A stretch of 35,200 bases of DNA from Pseudomonadota bacterium (GCA_021847995.1 JAJZNE010000044.1:1-35200), one strand, 5' to 3'. Counted from the first letter of the stretch, positions 1 through 8,657 are shown. Notes: generated by a model not told the origin, from the letters alone. Made by a program: numbers and translations.

Positions 1-20
1 CGTCGGGATACAGTCTGTGG

Positions 21-94
21 GCATCGGGGACCTCCTCTGCTTCGCCGCAAGGCTTTGTTGCAGAAGAACTTTCGCCGATTCAGAGCCCCGATGC
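21..94. repeat. 9-bp inverted repeat in the leftmost non-coding stretch
   Basis: GCATCGGGG at 21-29 is repeated exactly as its reverse complement at 86-94, in an AT-richer stretch (1-138) where I see no gene. Between the arms, 51-62 reads GGCTTTGTTGCA, which resembles the terminal repeat of IS5-family (IS903-group) insertion sequences. No transposase or second end is visible, so a relic IS end is only a possibility. A structured RNA or chance are alternatives. Confidence 0.25.
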
Positions 95-138
95 ACCTAT
101 TCTCTGTGAGAAATGCGGGCTAGCGCCACGGCCGGACG

Positions 139-570
139 CTATCGGGGGTCCGGCGGCCCGCCCTCCGCACGCCCCCGCGCGGCGTGCAGGACCGCGGCGC
201 CGAAGGCAATGCCGGTCAGCGTCACCAGCACGATGATCCAGCGCGCCCGTGTCGCCGCTGCGTTCGCCTCCACGGTCAGCCTGGCGCGCATCGCCCGGCG
301 CTCGGCGGCGATGCGCGCATCCATGTCGCCGCCGACCGGCAGCAGCGCATCGGCGCTTTCGGCGAGGCGCGGCGCCAGCGCCGCCAGCGCCGCCGCGGCG
401 TCGGGGCGGTGCGCGGCCACCGCGGCATCGTCCAGCGCCGCCTCCCGCTCCAGCGCGCGGGCGAGCGGCAGGGGTGCGGCATAGCTTGCGAAAATGCCGC
501 TCAGCCCGACGATGACGAAGGCCATCGCCAGGAATGCCGTCCAGGTGCCGCTTGCGCCGTCGCGCCGCAT
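139..570 (-). CDS. Small two-helix membrane protein of unknown function
   Basis: A 143-residue protein with a hydrophobic segment at about residues 11-31 and another at about 110-130. Between them is an alanine-rich, charged, probably helical stretch of some 75 residues, and a short Gly/Pro-rich tail follows. The layout (TM, extracytoplasmic helical bundle, TM) recalls the sensory part of chemoreceptor-like proteins, but no signalling domain follows and I do not recognise a family. The start at 570 is chosen because AGGAG lies 8 nt upstream. An in-frame ATG at 594 has no such site. It is divergent from the methyltransferase gene, with a 119-nt gap that must hold both promoters. Confidence 0.7.
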   Translation of the reverse strand: MRRDGASGTWTAFLAMAFVIVGLSGIFASYAAPLPLARALEREAALDDAAVAAHRPDAAAALAALAPRLAESADALLPVGGDMDARIAAERRAMRARLTVEANAAATRARWIIVLVTLTGIAFGAAVLHAARGRAEGGPPDPR

Positions 571-689
571 GAAGCTTTCTCCTGCGCCGCTCATCACCCG
601 CCGGGGCCGCCGGGTCAACCTGCAGGCGGAGCAGGGCGATTTGTTAACCGCGCCGGTGCAGCCTCGTCCGGCGGCGAGGAGCGTCCGGC

Positions 690-1610
690 ATGCGGCTGTT
701 GGCCTTGCGCGGCAGGCTTGCCCTGGCACGGCGGTCGGCGGCATCGGCAGCACCGGCGCCGCCGGAGGCGACCGCGCGTCCGGCAGCAGCGGCCGCGGCC
801 GCCCCCGCGGAGACCGCGCCGCCGCCCGGCAGCTGGACGATGCCGCGGCTGCGGCTGGTGGAGGCTTTGTGGGGCGAGGGGTTCCTGCTGCCGGGCGGCG
901 CGGCGGAGGTGTTGCGGCTCGCGGTGCCGCTGGGCCTGTCCGCGGCCTCCTCCATCCTGCTGCTCGGTGCCGGCAGCGGCGGGCCGTCGGTGCGGCTGGC
1001 CGGGGATCTCGGCGTCTGGGTGCGCGGCCATGAAGCCGACCCCTTCCTGACGGAGATGGCGGCGCGCCGCATCCAGCGCGCCGGCGTCGCCCTGGCCAAG
1101 CGGGCAACCATCGCATCCTGGAACCCGTCCCGCCCGGCCTTCGACCGCCGCGCCTTCGATCATGCCCTGACGCTCGAAGCGCTCTGCGTCACCGAGCCGC
1201 AGCATGTGCTGGAGGCGATGGCACAGGCGGTGCGGCCGGGCGGGCAGATCGCGCTGCTGGAGACGGTGGCGCCGACCCCGCTCGACCCCGCCGACCCGGC
1301 GGTGGCGGCGTGGCTGCGCACGGGGCCGGACGGGGCGCTTTTGCCCGACCCGGTGCGGATCGGCGCGGCGCTGGAGCAGCTCGGCTTTGCGGTGCGGGTG
1401 GCGGAGGATGTCTCGCCACGGCATATCCGCCTGGCGGTGCGCGGCTGGCGCCTGCTGCTGCGCAGCCTTGCCACCGACCGGCCGGATGCGGCACAGGCAG
1501 CGCTGCTGATCGCGGAGGCCGACCGGTGGCTGCGCCGCATCCGCCTGATGCGCGCGGGACGTATCCGCATGATGCGCTGGCTGGCGGTGGAGCGGCGCAG
1601 GAGCGCATGA
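690..1610 (+). CDS. SAM-dependent methyltransferase, class I-like
   Basis: A 306-residue protein. After an Ala/Pro-rich N-terminal stretch (residues 15-48) it has a Rossmann-type glycine motif GAGSGG at about 93-98 preceded by hydrophobic residues, as in motif I of class I methyltransferases. A later segment ([11 protein letters not shown], around residue 180) fits the strand after motif IV. The substrate cannot be read from the sequence. GAGGAG ends 8 nt before the ATG at 690, which supports this start although the first 50 residues are low-complexity. A later start at residue 51 is possible. The stop codon lies inside a tandem 9-bp repeat just upstream of the rpmJ leader. Confidence 0.7.
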   Translation: MRLLALRGRLALARRSAASAAPAPPEATARPAAAAAAAPAETAPPPGSWTMPRLRLVEALWGEGFLLPGGAAEVLRLAVPLGLSAASSILLLGAGSGGPSVRLAGDLGVWVRGHEADPFLTEMAARRIQRAGVALAKRATIASWNPSRPAFDRRAFDHALTLEALCVTEPQHVLEAMAQAVRPGGQIALLETVAPTPLDPADPAVAAWLRTGPDGALLPDPVRIGAALEQLGFAVRVAEDVSPRHIRLAVRGWRLLLRSLATDRPDAAQAALLIAEADRWLRRIRLMRAGRIRMMRWLAVERRRSA

Positions 1611-1629
1611 GGCGCATGAGGCGCATGAG
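1603..1629 (+). repeat. Three perfect tandem copies of a 9-bp unit
   Basis: GCGCATGAG occurs three times head to tail at 1603-1611, 1612-1620 and 1621-1629. The first copy carries the TGA stop of the methyltransferase. Every copy contains ATGAG, so copy-number changes would alter the distance between genes without shifting frame. Confidence 0.9.
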
Positions 1630-1732
1630 GCACAGCGTTTCCCGGTCCGCCGGGTTGACTCCCGCCCGGCACGCCGTTACCTCGCCGCGCGTCCGCCATG
1701 CCTTCGCGCCTGCAAGGGTTCTGACGCCATGA
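1607..1732 (+). CDS. Possible short arginine-rich leader ORF before rpmJ
   Basis: An open frame of 41 codons starts with an ATG whose ATGA overlaps the methyltransferase stop. It ends with a TGA that overlaps the rpmJ start, again as ATGA. The product would begin [10 protein letters not shown], encoded by the 9-bp repeat, and is very basic. The double ATGA coupling is suggestive of translational coupling, but a GC-rich genome gives many such chance frames, no family is recognised, and no strong ribosome binding site of its own is visible. Confidence 0.22.
   Translation: MRRMRRMRHSVSRSAGLTPARHAVTSPRVRHAFAPARVLTP
1655..1683 (+). promoter_or_regulatory. Candidate sigma-70 type promoter for rpmJ
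   Basis: TTGACT (1655-1660) and TACCTC (1678-1683) are separated by 17 bp and lie about 45 bp before the rpmJ ATG. The -35 is close to consensus and the -10 is poor. AAGGG at 1714-1718 is the probable ribosome binding site. Confidence 0.3.
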
Positions 1733-1854
1733 AGATCCGTAACAGCCTGAAATCGGCCAAGACCCGCGACAAGAACTGCCGCGTGGTGCGCCGGCACGGC
1801 CGCGTCTATGTCATCAACAAAAAGAATCCGCGCATGAAGGCCCGCCAGGGTTGA
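1729..1854 (+). CDS. rpmJ: 50S ribosomal protein L36, cysteine-poor form
   Basis: A 41-residue basic protein matching bL36 along its whole length ([11 protein letters not shown] at the start, [14 protein letters not shown] at the end). It is the zinc-free form: only one of the zinc ligands of the 37-residue form remains (a Cys at residue 17), and the insert typical of the 41-residue form is present. L36 sits in the peptidyl-transferase-proximal part of the large subunit. The gene stands apart from the ribosomal protein operons. A short ORF just upstream overlaps its start by ATGA. Confidence 0.97.
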   Translation: MKIRNSLKSAKTRDKNCRVVRRHGRVYVINKKNPRMKARQG

Positions 1855-1955
1855 ACGGATGAAGGTGCGCCGGGATTGAGCAGGGCGTCCCGCCTGCGCT
1901 TGCGCATTCGCCCACCCTGGCCCAGAATTCCGCCATTCCGCCGGGGAGCCGTTCG

Positions 1956-3395
1956 ATGATCGCCCAGCCCGCGCCCAAACAGGAGGTGCTCGCCCGCCGC
2001 GACGCGATCGTCGCGGGGCTGCGGCGGCTGCTGCCGGAGAGCGGGGTGATCGCCGAGCCGATCCGGCTGCGCCCCTATGAGACCGACGGGCTGGCCGCCT
2101 ACCGCCAGCCGCCGCTCGCGGTCGCGCTGCCGGAAACCACCGAGCAGGTGGCCGCGGTGCTGCGCTTCCTGCATGAGGAGGGTGTGCGCATCATCCCGCG
2201 GGGCGCCGGCACCAGCCTGTCCGGCGGCGCGCTGCCGATGGCGGATGCGGTTGTGGTCGGGCTGATGCGCCTCAACCGCATCCTTGCCATCGACTACGCC
2301 GACCGCTGCGCGACGGTGCAGGCGGGCGTGACCAATATCGGCATCACGCAGGCGGTGCAGGGCACCGGGTTCTTCTATGCGCCCGATCCGTCGTCGCAGC
2401 TCGCCTGCATGATCGGCGGCAATGTCGGCATGAATTCCGGCGGTGCGCACTGCCTGCGCTACGGCGTGACGGCGAACAATCTGCTCGGCCTGAAGATCGT
2501 CACCGTCAGCGGCGAGATCATCGACATCGGCGGCGCCCACCTGGATGCCGCCGGCTATGACTGGCTCGGTCTGCTGACCGGCAGCGAGGGGCAGCTTGCC
2601 GTGGTCACCGAAGTGACGGTGCGCATCCTGCGCGGGCCGGAAGGGGCACGGGCGATGCTGGCGGCATTCCGTGCCAACGAGGTGGCCGGCGCCTGCGTCG
2701 ACGCCATCATCTCCTCCGGCATCATCCCGGTGGCGCTGGAATTCATGGACCGCCCGGCGATCCATGCCTGCGAAGCCTTCGCCCATGCCGGCTATCCGCT
2801 GGATGCCGAGGCGATGCTGATCATCGAGGTGGAGGGCAGCCCCGCCGAGCAGGACTTCCTGCTCTCCCGCATCCGCGAAATCTGCGAGCGGCACGACCCG
2901 ATCAGCCTGAAAGTGTCGCAGTCGGCGGAGGAATCGGCGGCGATCTGGAAGGGTCGGAAAGGCGCATTCGGCGCGGTCGGACGGATCAGCCCCGACTATC
3001 TCTGCATGGACGGCACCATCCCCACCGGCCGCCTGCCCGAAGTGCTGCGCCGCATCGGCGAGATGAGCGAGCGCTACGGCCTCAAGGTCGCCAACATCTT
3101 CCATGCCGGGGACGGCAATCTGCACCCGCTCATCATGTTCGATGCCAACGATCCGGACAGTTTCGCGCGTGCCGAGCGGTTCGGTGCCGACGTGCTGCGG
3201 CTGTGCGTGGAGGTCGGCGGCTGCCTGACCGGCGAACATGGCGTGGGGGTGGAGAAGCGCGATCTGATGGACGCGCAGTTCACGCCGACTGATCTCGCCC
3301 AGCAGCGGCGCATCAAGGACGCCTTCGACCCGCTCTGGCTGCTCAATCCGAGCAAGGTCTTCCCGCTCGTCGAGACCCTGAAGCAGGCGGCATGA
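1956..3395 (+). CDS. glcD: Glycolate oxidase subunit GlcD (FAD-linked oxidase)
   Basis: A 479-residue flavoprotein of the VAO/PCMH family. The FAD pyrophosphate-binding motif PRGAGTSLSGG is at residues 81-91. The C-terminal FAD-oxidase domain ends with the family signature LTGEHGVGVEKRDLM near residue 420 and a terminal DPLWLLNPSKVFP. Length and motifs fit GlcD, the catalytic subunit oxidising glycolate (or D-lactate) to the 2-oxo acid and feeding electrons through GlcE/GlcF to quinone. GGGGAG 8 nt upstream supports the ATG at 1956. It overlaps glcE by 4 nt (ATGA). No GlcC-type regulator or malate synthase gene lies beside it. A D-lactate dehydrogenase role cannot be excluded. Confidence 0.93.
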   Translation: MIAQPAPKQEVLARRDAIVAGLRRLLPESGVIAEPIRLRPYETDGLAAYRQPPLAVALPETTEQVAAVLRFLHEEGVRIIPRGAGTSLSGGALPMADAVVVGLMRLNRILAIDYADRCATVQAGVTNIGITQAVQGTGFFYAPDPSSQLACMIGGNVGMNSGGAHCLRYGVTANNLLGLKIVTVSGEIIDIGGAHLDAAGYDWLGLLTGSEGQLAVVTEVTVRILRGPEGARAMLAAFRANEVAGACVDAIISSGIIPVALEFMDRPAIHACEAFAHAGYPLDAEAMLIIEVEGSPAEQDFLLSRIREICERHDPISLKVSQSAEESAAIWKGRKGAFGAVGRISPDYLCMDGTIPTGRLPEVLRRIGEMSERYGLKVANIFHAGDGNLHPLIMFDANDPDSFARAERFGADVLRLCVEVGGCLTGEHGVGVEKRDLMDAQFTPTDLAQQRRIKDAFDPLWLLNPSKVFPLVETLKQAA

Positions 3396-4600
3396 GCGAA
3401 GCCCTGGCGCCGGCGGATGAGGAGGGCGTCGTCACTGCTCTCGCCGAGGCGTACGACGCCGGCGTACCGCTGGAGATCAGCGGGCGCGGCAGCAAGCGCG
3501 GCATGCTGCGCCCGGTGCAGGCGGCGCGCGGCCTGTCGGTTGCGGGTCATGCCGGCATCACGCTGTATTCGCCGCAGGAACTGGTGATCGCGGCGAAGGC
3601 CGGCACGAGGCTCGACGAGATAGAGGCCGCAGTGGCGGCCCATGGTCAGCACCTGATCGCCGAACCGCCCGACCTTTCTGGCGTGCTCGGCGTCCGCGCG
3701 CCGCAGACGCTGGGCGGCGTGGTGGCGGCCAACCTGTCCGGCCCGCGGCGCATCGCCGGGGGCGCGACGCGGGACCATGTGCTCGGCGTGCGCGCGGTCA
3801 ACGGGCGGGGCGAGCTGATCCGCTCCGGCGGGCGCGTGCTCAAGAACGTCACCGGCCTTGATCTGTGCAAGCTGCTGAGCGGCAGCCACGGCACGCTTGC
3901 GGTGCTGACCGAGATCACGCTGAAGGTGCTGCCGGCACCCGAGCGGTGCGGTACCGTGACACTGACCGGGATCGACCCGACAAAGGGGGTCGCCGCGCTG
4001 TCGGCCGCCCTCGGTTCGCCCTACGGCGTGTCGGCGGCAGCCTATTTGCCGGCCGGCGCGGCGGCGCGGGTGCCGGCGCTGGCATGGCTCGGCGCCGCGG
4101 TGGCGCTGGTCCGCGTCGAGGATTTCGCCCCCTCCGTCGCCTACCGGACGGAGAAGCTGCGGCAGGAACTGGCCCGGTTCGGCCGCACCGAGCTGCTCGA
4201 CGACGGGGCGAGCCGGAATGCCTGGCGGGCGGTGCGCGACGCGCTGCCGCTGCGGGGCGAGGAAGGGGCGATCTGGCGCGTCTCCGTCCGCCCTTCGGCT
4301 GCCCCGGCGGCGGCGGCGGCGGTGGTCGGGGCGTTCGGGGCGCGCTGGTTCATGGACTGGGGCGGCGGCCTGATCTGGATCGCCGGCCCGCCGAGCGAGG
4401 CGGCGCACGACGCGGTGGTGGCGGCGGCGCGGGCCGGCGGCGGCACCTGGATGCTGCTGCGCGCCCCTGACGGCCTGCGCGCCGCGGCGTCGGTGATCCC
4501 GCAGGAACCGCCGGCGCTGGCACGCATCACGTCGGCGGTGAAGGCCGCATTCGATCCGAAAGGCATCCTCAATCCCGGCCGCATGTACCCGGGTGTCTGA
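3392..4600 (+). CDS. glcE: Glycolate oxidase subunit GlcE (FAD-binding)
   Basis: A 402-residue second FAD-binding subunit of glycolate oxidase. It has a short PCMH-type FAD fold with GRGSKRG at residues 31-37, the stretch GGRVLKNVTGLDLCKLLSGSHGTLAV (given here as landmarks: VLKNVTG and SGSHGTL near residues 145-170), and the C-terminal DPKGILNPGRMYPG shared with GlcD-type oxidases. It lacks the large cap domain of GlcD, as usual for GlcE. The start overlaps the glcD stop as ATGA, and glcF follows after 8 nt, so the three subunits are probably translated from one mRNA. Confidence 0.92.
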   Translation: MSEALAPADEEGVVTALAEAYDAGVPLEISGRGSKRGMLRPVQAARGLSVAGHAGITLYSPQELVIAAKAGTRLDEIEAAVAAHGQHLIAEPPDLSGVLGVRAPQTLGGVVAANLSGPRRIAGGATRDHVLGVRAVNGRGELIRSGGRVLKNVTGLDLCKLLSGSHGTLAVLTEITLKVLPAPERCGTVTLTGIDPTKGVAALSAALGSPYGVSAAAYLPAGAAARVPALAWLGAAVALVRVEDFAPSVAYRTEKLRQELARFGRTELLDDGASRNAWRAVRDALPLRGEEGAIWRVSVRPSAAPAAAAAVVGAFGARWFMDWGGGLIWIAGPPSEAAHDAVVAAARAGGGTWMLLRAPDGLRAAASVIPQEPPALARITSAVKAAFDPKGILNPGRMYPGV

Positions 4601-4608
4601 AAGTCACG

Positions 4609-5940
4609 ATGCAGACCAGCTTCACCGCCGAACAACTGCGCGACCCCGCCATCGCCGCCTCCAACCAGGTGCTGCGCACCTGCGTCCATTGCGGGTTCTG
4701 CACCGCAACCTGTCCCACCTTCGTCCTGCTCGGCGACGAACTGGACAGCCCGCGCGGGCGCATCTACCTGATCAAGGACATGCTGGAATCGGGCCGGCCC
4801 GCCACCGGGGACGTGGCGCGGCATGTCGATCGCTGCCTCTCCTGCCTGTCGTGCATGACGACCTGCCCGTCCGGCGTGCATTACATGCATCTTGTCGATC
4901 ATGCGCGCACCGTCATCGAGGAGACGTTCCGCCGACCCTGGCACGACCGGATGCTGCGCGCGCTGCTGGCGGCGGTGCTGCCGTATCCGGGCCGCATGCG
5001 CGCCGCCCTGGCGGCGGCGCGGCTCGGGCGGCCGTTCGCCGCTCTGGTGCCGGGATCGACGACGCTCGGCCGGCGGCTGCGGGCGATGCTGGCGCTGGCC
5101 CCGCGCGGCCAGATGCCGCGCAGCACCCTCGACGGTGTGCGCACGCACCCGGCCGAGGGCACGCGGCGCGCGCGCGTGGCCCTGCTCGCCGGCTGTGCGC
5201 AGCGGGTGCTGGACCCCGGCATCAACGATGCCACGATCCGGCTGCTGACACGGCTCGGCGTCGAGGTGGTGGTGGCGCGTGGCGCCGGGTGCTGCGGCGC
5301 GCTCACGCATCACATGGGCCGCCATGCCCCCGCGATGGCGAGCGCACGCGCCAACATTGACGCCTGGACGCGGGAAATCGAGGGTGACGGCCTGGATGCG
5401 ATCGTCGTCAACACCTCCGGCTGCGGCACCACGCTGAAGGATTACGGCTTCATGTTCCGCACCGGGGAAGCGGCGTTGCGCGAGCGGGCGGAGCGTGTCG
5501 CGTCGCTGGTCGCCGATATCAGCGAATTTCTGGTCCGCATCGGCTATGCGCCGACGCGCGAGCCGCCAGGCCTGACCGTCGCCTATCACGCCGCATGCAG
5601 TCTGCAACATGGCCAGCGCGTGACCGAGGCGCCGAAGCTGCTGCTGCGCAAGGCCGGCTTCCGCGTGGTCGAACCGGCGGAGGGTCATCTCTGCTGCGGC
5701 TCCGCCGGCACCTACAACCTGCTGCAACCCGAGATCGCGACGCGCCTGCGCGACCGCAAGCTGCAGAACATCCGCACCACCGCGCCCGACCTGATCGCCG
5801 CCGGCAATATCGGCTGCCTGACCCAACTCGCCGGCGGCGGGCTGCCGACGGTGCATACGGTTGCGCTGCTCGACTGGATGGCCGGAGGCCCGGCACCGGC
5901 GGGGCTGAAGCCGGCACCGCCGGCCACAGGCACGAGGTGA
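4609..5940 (+). CDS. glcF: Glycolate oxidase iron-sulfur subunit GlcF
   Basis: A 443-residue protein with two N-terminal ferredoxin-type [4Fe-4S] motifs: C25-x2-C28-x2-C31-x3-C35-P and C76-x2-C79-x2-C82-x3-C86-P. Two CCG domains follow (GAGCCGALTHHMG near residue 225-240 and CCGSAGTYNL near 362), the arrangement of GlcF/LutA/heterodisulfide-reductase-like subunits. It passes electrons from the GlcD/GlcE flavins to the quinone pool at the inner membrane. It is the last gene of the glcDEF unit. The next gene is 122 nt away. Confidence 0.94.
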   Translation: MQTSFTAEQLRDPAIAASNQVLRTCVHCGFCTATCPTFVLLGDELDSPRGRIYLIKDMLESGRPATGDVARHVDRCLSCLSCMTTCPSGVHYMHLVDHARTVIEETFRRPWHDRMLRALLAAVLPYPGRMRAALAAARLGRPFAALVPGSTTLGRRLRAMLALAPRGQMPRSTLDGVRTHPAEGTRRARVALLAGCAQRVLDPGINDATIRLLTRLGVEVVVARGAGCCGALTHHMGRHAPAMASARANIDAWTREIEGDGLDAIVVNTSGCGTTLKDYGFMFRTGEAALRERAERVASLVADISEFLVRIGYAPTREPPGLTVAYHAACSLQHGQRVTEAPKLLLRKAGFRVVEPAEGHLCCGSAGTYNLLQPEIATRLRDRKLQNIRTTAPDLIAAGNIGCLTQLAGGGLPTVHTVALLDWMAGGPAPAGLKPAPPATGTR

Positions 5941-6062
5941 GTGGTGACGGCGAGCATGTCCCTTCCCTGACAGCTTCTCCCCGCCCGTCAGAGAATGCAG
6001 GCGGCATGTCCGGACTTCCGGGCGGCCGAAAACGGCGAGGCGGGATCGGCAACGGAGCAGGG

Positions 6063-6563
6063 ATGATGGACAGCGAGCTCGACCGCAGCGGTACCGCCGG
6101 ACAGGTCAGCCGGTTGTCCCGCGATGTTTTCGAGACGGTGGAGCACGCCGTCTATGTCGCGCTGGCGGTGCTGCTGTCGCTTGCGGCCGTCATGGCGCTG
6201 GCGAGCGCGGGACTGGCCATGGTGGGCGCGCTGCGGCACTGGAGCGACCTCGATCCGGTGCTGGTGGTGGTGGAGCGGCTGCTGTTCGCACTGATGCTGA
6301 TCGAGATCCTGCATACGGTGCGCGCCTCCATCCGCTCCGGCTCGCTGACCGCGGAACCGTTCCTGGTGGTCGGGCTGATCGCCTCGATCCGCAGGATGCT
6401 GGTAATCACGCTGGAATCGTCGCAGCAGACGCAGAGCGGCAACTGGTCGGCGGAGAGTGCGTCGCTGTTCGGCGCGGCGATGACCGAACTTGCCGTGCTG
6501 GGCGGCATCATTCTCGTACTCGTGGTCTCGATCTTCCTGCTGCGCCGGCGGCATTCCGGCTGA
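6063..6563 (+). CDS. PsiE-like integral membrane protein
   Basis: A 166-residue protein with about four hydrophobic segments (approx. residues 32-55, 66-86, 98-116, 141-161). The central RLLFALMLIEILHTVR and LVVGLIASIRRML stretches are typical of the phosphate-starvation-inducible PsiE family. The function of that family is not established. The start at 6063 follows GGAG with 5 nt spacing. An adjacent ATG at 6066 and an in-frame ATG at 6006 (weaker site) are alternatives. It is convergent with the outer-membrane-type gene. Their stops lie 10 nt apart inside one small hairpin. Confidence 0.75.
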   Translation: MMDSELDRSGTAGQVSRLSRDVFETVEHAVYVALAVLLSLAAVMALASAGLAMVGALRHWSDLDPVLVVVERLLFALMLIEILHTVRASIRSGSLTAEPFLVVGLIASIRRMLVITLESSQQTQSGNWSAESASLFGAAMTELAVLGGIILVLVVSIFLLRRRHSG

Positions 6564-6577
6564 GCGCGGCGGCTCAG
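6560..6577. terminator. Hairpin spanning two convergent stop codons
   Basis: CTGAGC (6560-6565) and GCTCAG (6572-6577) form a perfect 6-bp stem with a 6-nt loop. The arms contain the TGA of the PsiE-like gene and the TGA of the opposite gene. It could act in both directions, but neither side has a T-run, so a true intrinsic terminator is uncertain. Confidence 0.35.
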
Positions 6578-7424
6578 AAGGGAAACCCGAAAACGACGTG
6601 CCACACCTGCAGCCCGTCGCCGAAAACATAACCGGCGCCGATCCGCGTGTTGCCGAGCCAGAGCATGTCCAGCTTCTGCACCGCCCCCAGCGTCAGGCCC
6701 ACCTCGCCCTGGTTGCGCACGTTGAGCGGCGGGGCCAGGAAGCGGGAGAATTGCAGCGGCTGGGGATACTCATAGGCGGCGGCGTAGATCCCGACATCCG
6801 GGGTGATGCCGCGGATGGTGAAGCCGAGCGGCCGGCGCAGTTCCACACCCGCCTCCAGCGCCGCGTACTGCTCGTGAAAGCCTGGACCGATGGTGCGGTC
6901 CCCGGCAAAAAGGGCACCTCCACCCAGCGCCAGCGTATAGTCGGCAAACTGCCAGTGCGCGACCGCGTGCGCGCCGGCGGCATAAATCCAGGCGCCGGGC
7001 ACGGCCCCGGTCACGCCGAAGGCATAGGCAGCGCCGAAATCGACGAACGGCTTGAGCAGCAGGTGCGCACCCAGCGGCAGCTGCAATTCGGCGCCCGGCA
7101 CCAGCGCGAGCGACTGCTGGTTGAGCGCAATGGGCATTCCGTCGGTGTCGGTGGCGCGGAAGCTGATACGCCGAACTGCACCGGAAGCGTGACGCGCAGC
7201 GCGGGTCCGTCGTCCCCCAGCACGAAGCTTTGCGCAAGCGGCAACGTATAGACCTCGGCGCTCAGACCGGCGAGCGAATAGCCGCCAAAGCCGAGAGTGG
7301 AGGCATAGACGTAGTTGACGTTGACGGTGCGGAATTCGTCCGGCGAGACGGCCCGCGCAACGCTGCCGGAGCAGGAAAGCGATGCGGCGATCGCCGAAGC
7401 CGCGATGTACCGCGCCCACCGCAT
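6574..7424 (-). pseudogene. Outer-membrane-type exported protein, broken by a frameshift
   Basis: Two frames together make one protein of about 283 residues. The first part (from 7424) has a signal peptide ending ...SVARA before VSPDEF and runs to LRVTLPVQFG. The rest continues in another frame as ISFRATDTDG through to the end at 6574, rich in alternating aromatic/hydrophobic strands and ending in phenylalanine (VVFGFPF), as beta-barrel proteins do. The switch is at about 7165-7170. The 851-nt span is one base short of a multiple of three, so a single-base deletion is the simplest reading. This may be a real pseudogene or a sequence error. Function unknown. hemW lies 84 nt upstream. Confidence 0.65.
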
Positions 7425-7508
7425 TGCCGCACCCTGCTGCCCCTGCCGGGTTGCATGCCGCATCAGCACCGTCCGCCGCGGACACAATGCCGTGTCCGCC
7501 GGCCATCG

Positions 7509-8657
7509 TCACAGCACCAGCGCCGCCAGCAGCGCGTCCAGCCGCTTGCGTCCCTCTGCCGTCGCGCGAAGGCGGTCGGCGTCGCGGATCAGATAGCCCT
7601 CGTCGAGCGCGCGGCCGAGGGTCGCGGCGTCGAGCGCGGCAGCGAGCGGCATTCCGGTGCGGGCGGCGAAGCGGCGCGCATCGACACCTTCGGCGAGACG
7701 CAGGCCCATCAGCAGCATTTCGCGGGCACGGTCGGCGTTGCCGACCGCCTCCTCCGCGGTGGTCCCGTGGCCGTCGCGCTCCACCCGCTCGGCCCAGGAT
7801 TCCGGCGCGCGGTGGCGCCGCGTGGCGAGCAGCGCCGCGCCGACCGTGACACGGCCATGCGCGCCGGGACCGATACCGGCATAATCGGCATAGCGCCAAT
7901 AAGCGAGGTTGTGCCGGCTCTCGCCCCCCGGACGCGCGTAGTTGGACACCTCATAGGCCAACAGACCGAATCGCGCCGCCTCCTCGGCGGTCGCGTCGTA
8001 CAGCGCGGCACCCGTCTCCGCGTCCGGCAGCAGCAGCGCGCCGCGCCGGTGGAGCGCCTCATAGGCCGTGCCCGGCTCGATGGTGAGCTGGTAGAGCGAC
8101 AGGTGGTCGGCGGCGAGGGCAAGGGCCGCGCGCAGTTCGGTGCGCCAGGCCGCCAGGGTCTGGCCGGGACGGGCATAGATCAGGTCGAAGGAGAGACGTG
8201 GAAACAGGTGCCGCGCGCGCAGCAGCGCCGCCCGCGCCTCCGCCGCCGAATGCTGGCGGCCGAGGGCGCGCAGCGCGGCGTCGTCGAGCGCCTGCACGCC
8301 GAGGGAGACGCGGTTGACACCGGCGTCGCGAAAGGCGGCCAGGCGGCCGGCTTCGCCGCTGGTCGGGTTCACCTCCAGCGTGACCTCAAGGTCCGGCATC
8401 GGCACGAACAGGGTGCGCGCATCGCCGATCAGGGCGGCGACGGTGTCCGGCGCCATCAGGCTCGGCGTGCCGCCGCCGAAGAAGACGGAGGCGAGCGGAC
8501 GCGCGCCGAGCCGTGCCGCCTCCCACGCCAGTTCGCGCCGCAGCGCCGCAGCGAAGCGGGTCTGGTCGATCCGCTCGCGGACATGGCTGTTGAAGTCGCA
8601 GTACGGACACTTGGCGCGGCAGAACGGCCAGTGGATATAGAGTGCGAGGGGCTGCAT
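7509..8657 (-). CDS. hemW: Radical SAM heme chaperone HemW
   Basis: A 382-residue radical SAM enzyme. The cluster motif is C13-x3-C17-x2-C20 followed by DFNSH, and the SAM-binding FFGGGTPS is at 59-66. The sequence CPYCDFN is typical of HemW rather than of true coproporphyrinogen oxidase HemN, which has CxFCGC. The C-terminal winged-helix/HemN_C-like part is complete (LLMGLRLAEGVD near residue 310). HemW binds heme and is thought to deliver it to respiratory enzymes, which fits a genome rich in heme oxidases. Older annotation calls it an oxygen-independent coproporphyrinogen III oxidase. It is divergent from the YbaK-family gene with only 25 nt between start codons. Confidence 0.9.
   Translation of the reverse strand: MQPLALYIHWPFCRAKCPYCDFNSHVRERIDQTRFAAALRRELAWEAARLGARPLASVFFGGGTPSLMAPDTVAALIGDARTLFVPMPDLEVTLEVNPTSGEAGRLAAFRDAGVNRVSLGVQALDDAALRALGRQHSAAEARAALLRARHLFPRLSFDLIYARPGQTLAAWRTELRAALALAADHLSLYQLTIEPGTAYEALHRRGALLLPDAETGAALYDATAEEAARFGLLAYEVSNYARPGGESRHNLAYWRYADYAGIGPGAHGRVTVGAALLATRRHRAPESWAERVERDGHGTTAEEAVGNADRAREMLLMGLRLAEGVDARRFAARTGMPLAAALDAATLGRALDEGYLIRDADRLRATAEGRKRLDALLAALVL

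Noticed and set aside
1806..3239. Long open frame antisense to glcD
   Set aside because: It mirrors a clear GlcD reading and gives a His/Arg/Gly-rich product without family motifs, as expected for antisense frames in GC-rich DNA.
7509..8657. Oxygen-independent coproporphyrinogen III oxidase (HemN)
   Set aside because: The cluster motif continues CPYCDFN as in HemW, not CxFCGC as in HemN.
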